Assembly (NCBI GenBank): GCA_016928025.1
Contig: JAFGLN010000023.1
Span: 1 to 64,000 of the forward strand
Source: Deltaproteobacteria bacterium
Lineage (GTDB): Bacteria > Desulfobacterota > Syntrophia > Syntrophales > JAFGHS01
Length of the DNA: 64,000 bases
Direction: 5' to 3'
Shown here: positions 63,851-64,000 of the stretch, piece by piece
How the letters are laid out: each line of letters starts with the position of its first letter
How positions within the stretch are numbered: the first letter of the stretch is position 1
Position numbers and translations under genes: made by a program
The notes under the pieces: model-generated
The model's input: only the letters and a program-made list of their open reading frames with translations
Told to the model about the DNA's origin: nothing
Databases searched by the model: none

Positions 63851-64000
63851 TTAAATGGCCCGGCAACCTATCGCAAATTCATACCACCTGCCGGCTTCTA
63901 TATCCACAAACTGAGCCTTTGATTTTTTTGCCAGCAAACCGGCAAAATCCCGGGCCATACGATGGGCGTTCTTCATGCCGCTGCCGTCATGATGGGTGGG
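63851..64000 (-). CDS. C-terminal end of an unidentified gene (partial)
   Basis: An open frame of 49 codons runs in from the window edge on the minus strand and stops at 63851. The visible tail includes HDGSGMKNAHRMARDFAGLLAKKSKAQFVDIEAGRWYEFAIG, which has good coding character, but I cannot name the family. The 190 bp between it and the acid phosphatase gene show nothing certain. Confidence 0.55.
   Translation of the reverse strand, partial: PTHHDGSGMKNAHRMARDFAGLLAKKSKAQFVDIEAGRWYEFAIGCRAI

Overview
This window looks like a chromosomal segment of an anaerobic deltaproteobacterium, most likely of the Syntrophus/Smithella type. That placement is an inference. It rests on a selenocysteine-containing formate dehydrogenase, a molybdenum hydroxylase of the Desulfovibrio aldehyde oxidoreductase type, a DUF39 homocysteine-biosynthesis protein, a pilMNOPQ locus, and a sensor C-terminus with the CSSCKKIR motif common in these bacteria. 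No rRNA, CRISPR array, insertion sequence or prophage was seen. One tRNA, tRNA-Gly(CCC), is present.

Layout. At 0.1-1.3 kb, rpe and a YacP-like gene lie on the plus strand. From 1.4 to 43 kb nearly everything is on the minus strand and is mostly housekeeping: holA, a LOG-family gene, rpsU, gcvH with a LipM-like octanoyltransferase, an M24 peptidase, a type IV pilus assembly operon (pilMNOPQ) followed by an Ig-like lipoprotein, ftsB, a DUF39 gene, dut, an M16 peptidase, and the translation/RNA operon rimP-nusA-infB-DUF503-rbfA-DHH-truB-rpsO-pnp. These are followed by a HEAT protein, tRNA-Gly, hisD-murA-prmC-prfA, rpmE, rho, and an operon of an S1 protein, a lytic transglycosylase, selA, rluD and pgeF.

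The most informative part is 42.8-53.8 kb. A short ModE-like repressor gene is divergent from fdhA. fdhA is one gene of 899 codons, with an in-frame TGA at codon 354 followed at the right distance by a near-textbook bacterial SECIS hairpin. Downstream lies a molybdenum hydroxylase with its own maturation set: a cysteine desulfurase, an IscU-like scaffold, XdhC, and a MocA-like nucleotidyltransferase fused to an HD domain. Three promoter-like sequences, two upstream of fdhA and one upstream of the hydroxylase, each carry a T(A/C)TGTC-N6-G(A/G)CATA palindrome about 40 bases after the start of the -35 box. This suggests one shared molybdenum- or redox-responsive regulon. Between the two fdhA promoters is a strongly folded, apparently non-coding stretch closed by a 14-bp stem. 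selA, needed to charge the Sec-tRNA, lies 3.6 kb upstream of fdhA in the housekeeping block.

The region from 53.9 to 64 kb is more accessory and partly decaying. It holds an MFS transporter, a frameshifted sensor-protein remnant, a radical SAM protein, and an LL-diaminopimelate aminotransferase flanked on both sides by relics of a different (YbdL/methionine-type) aminotransferase. It also holds a GNAT protein, a TMTC-like TPR membrane protein, an aldo/keto reductase, a class A acid phosphatase lipoprotein, and the C-terminal end of a gene cut by the window edge.
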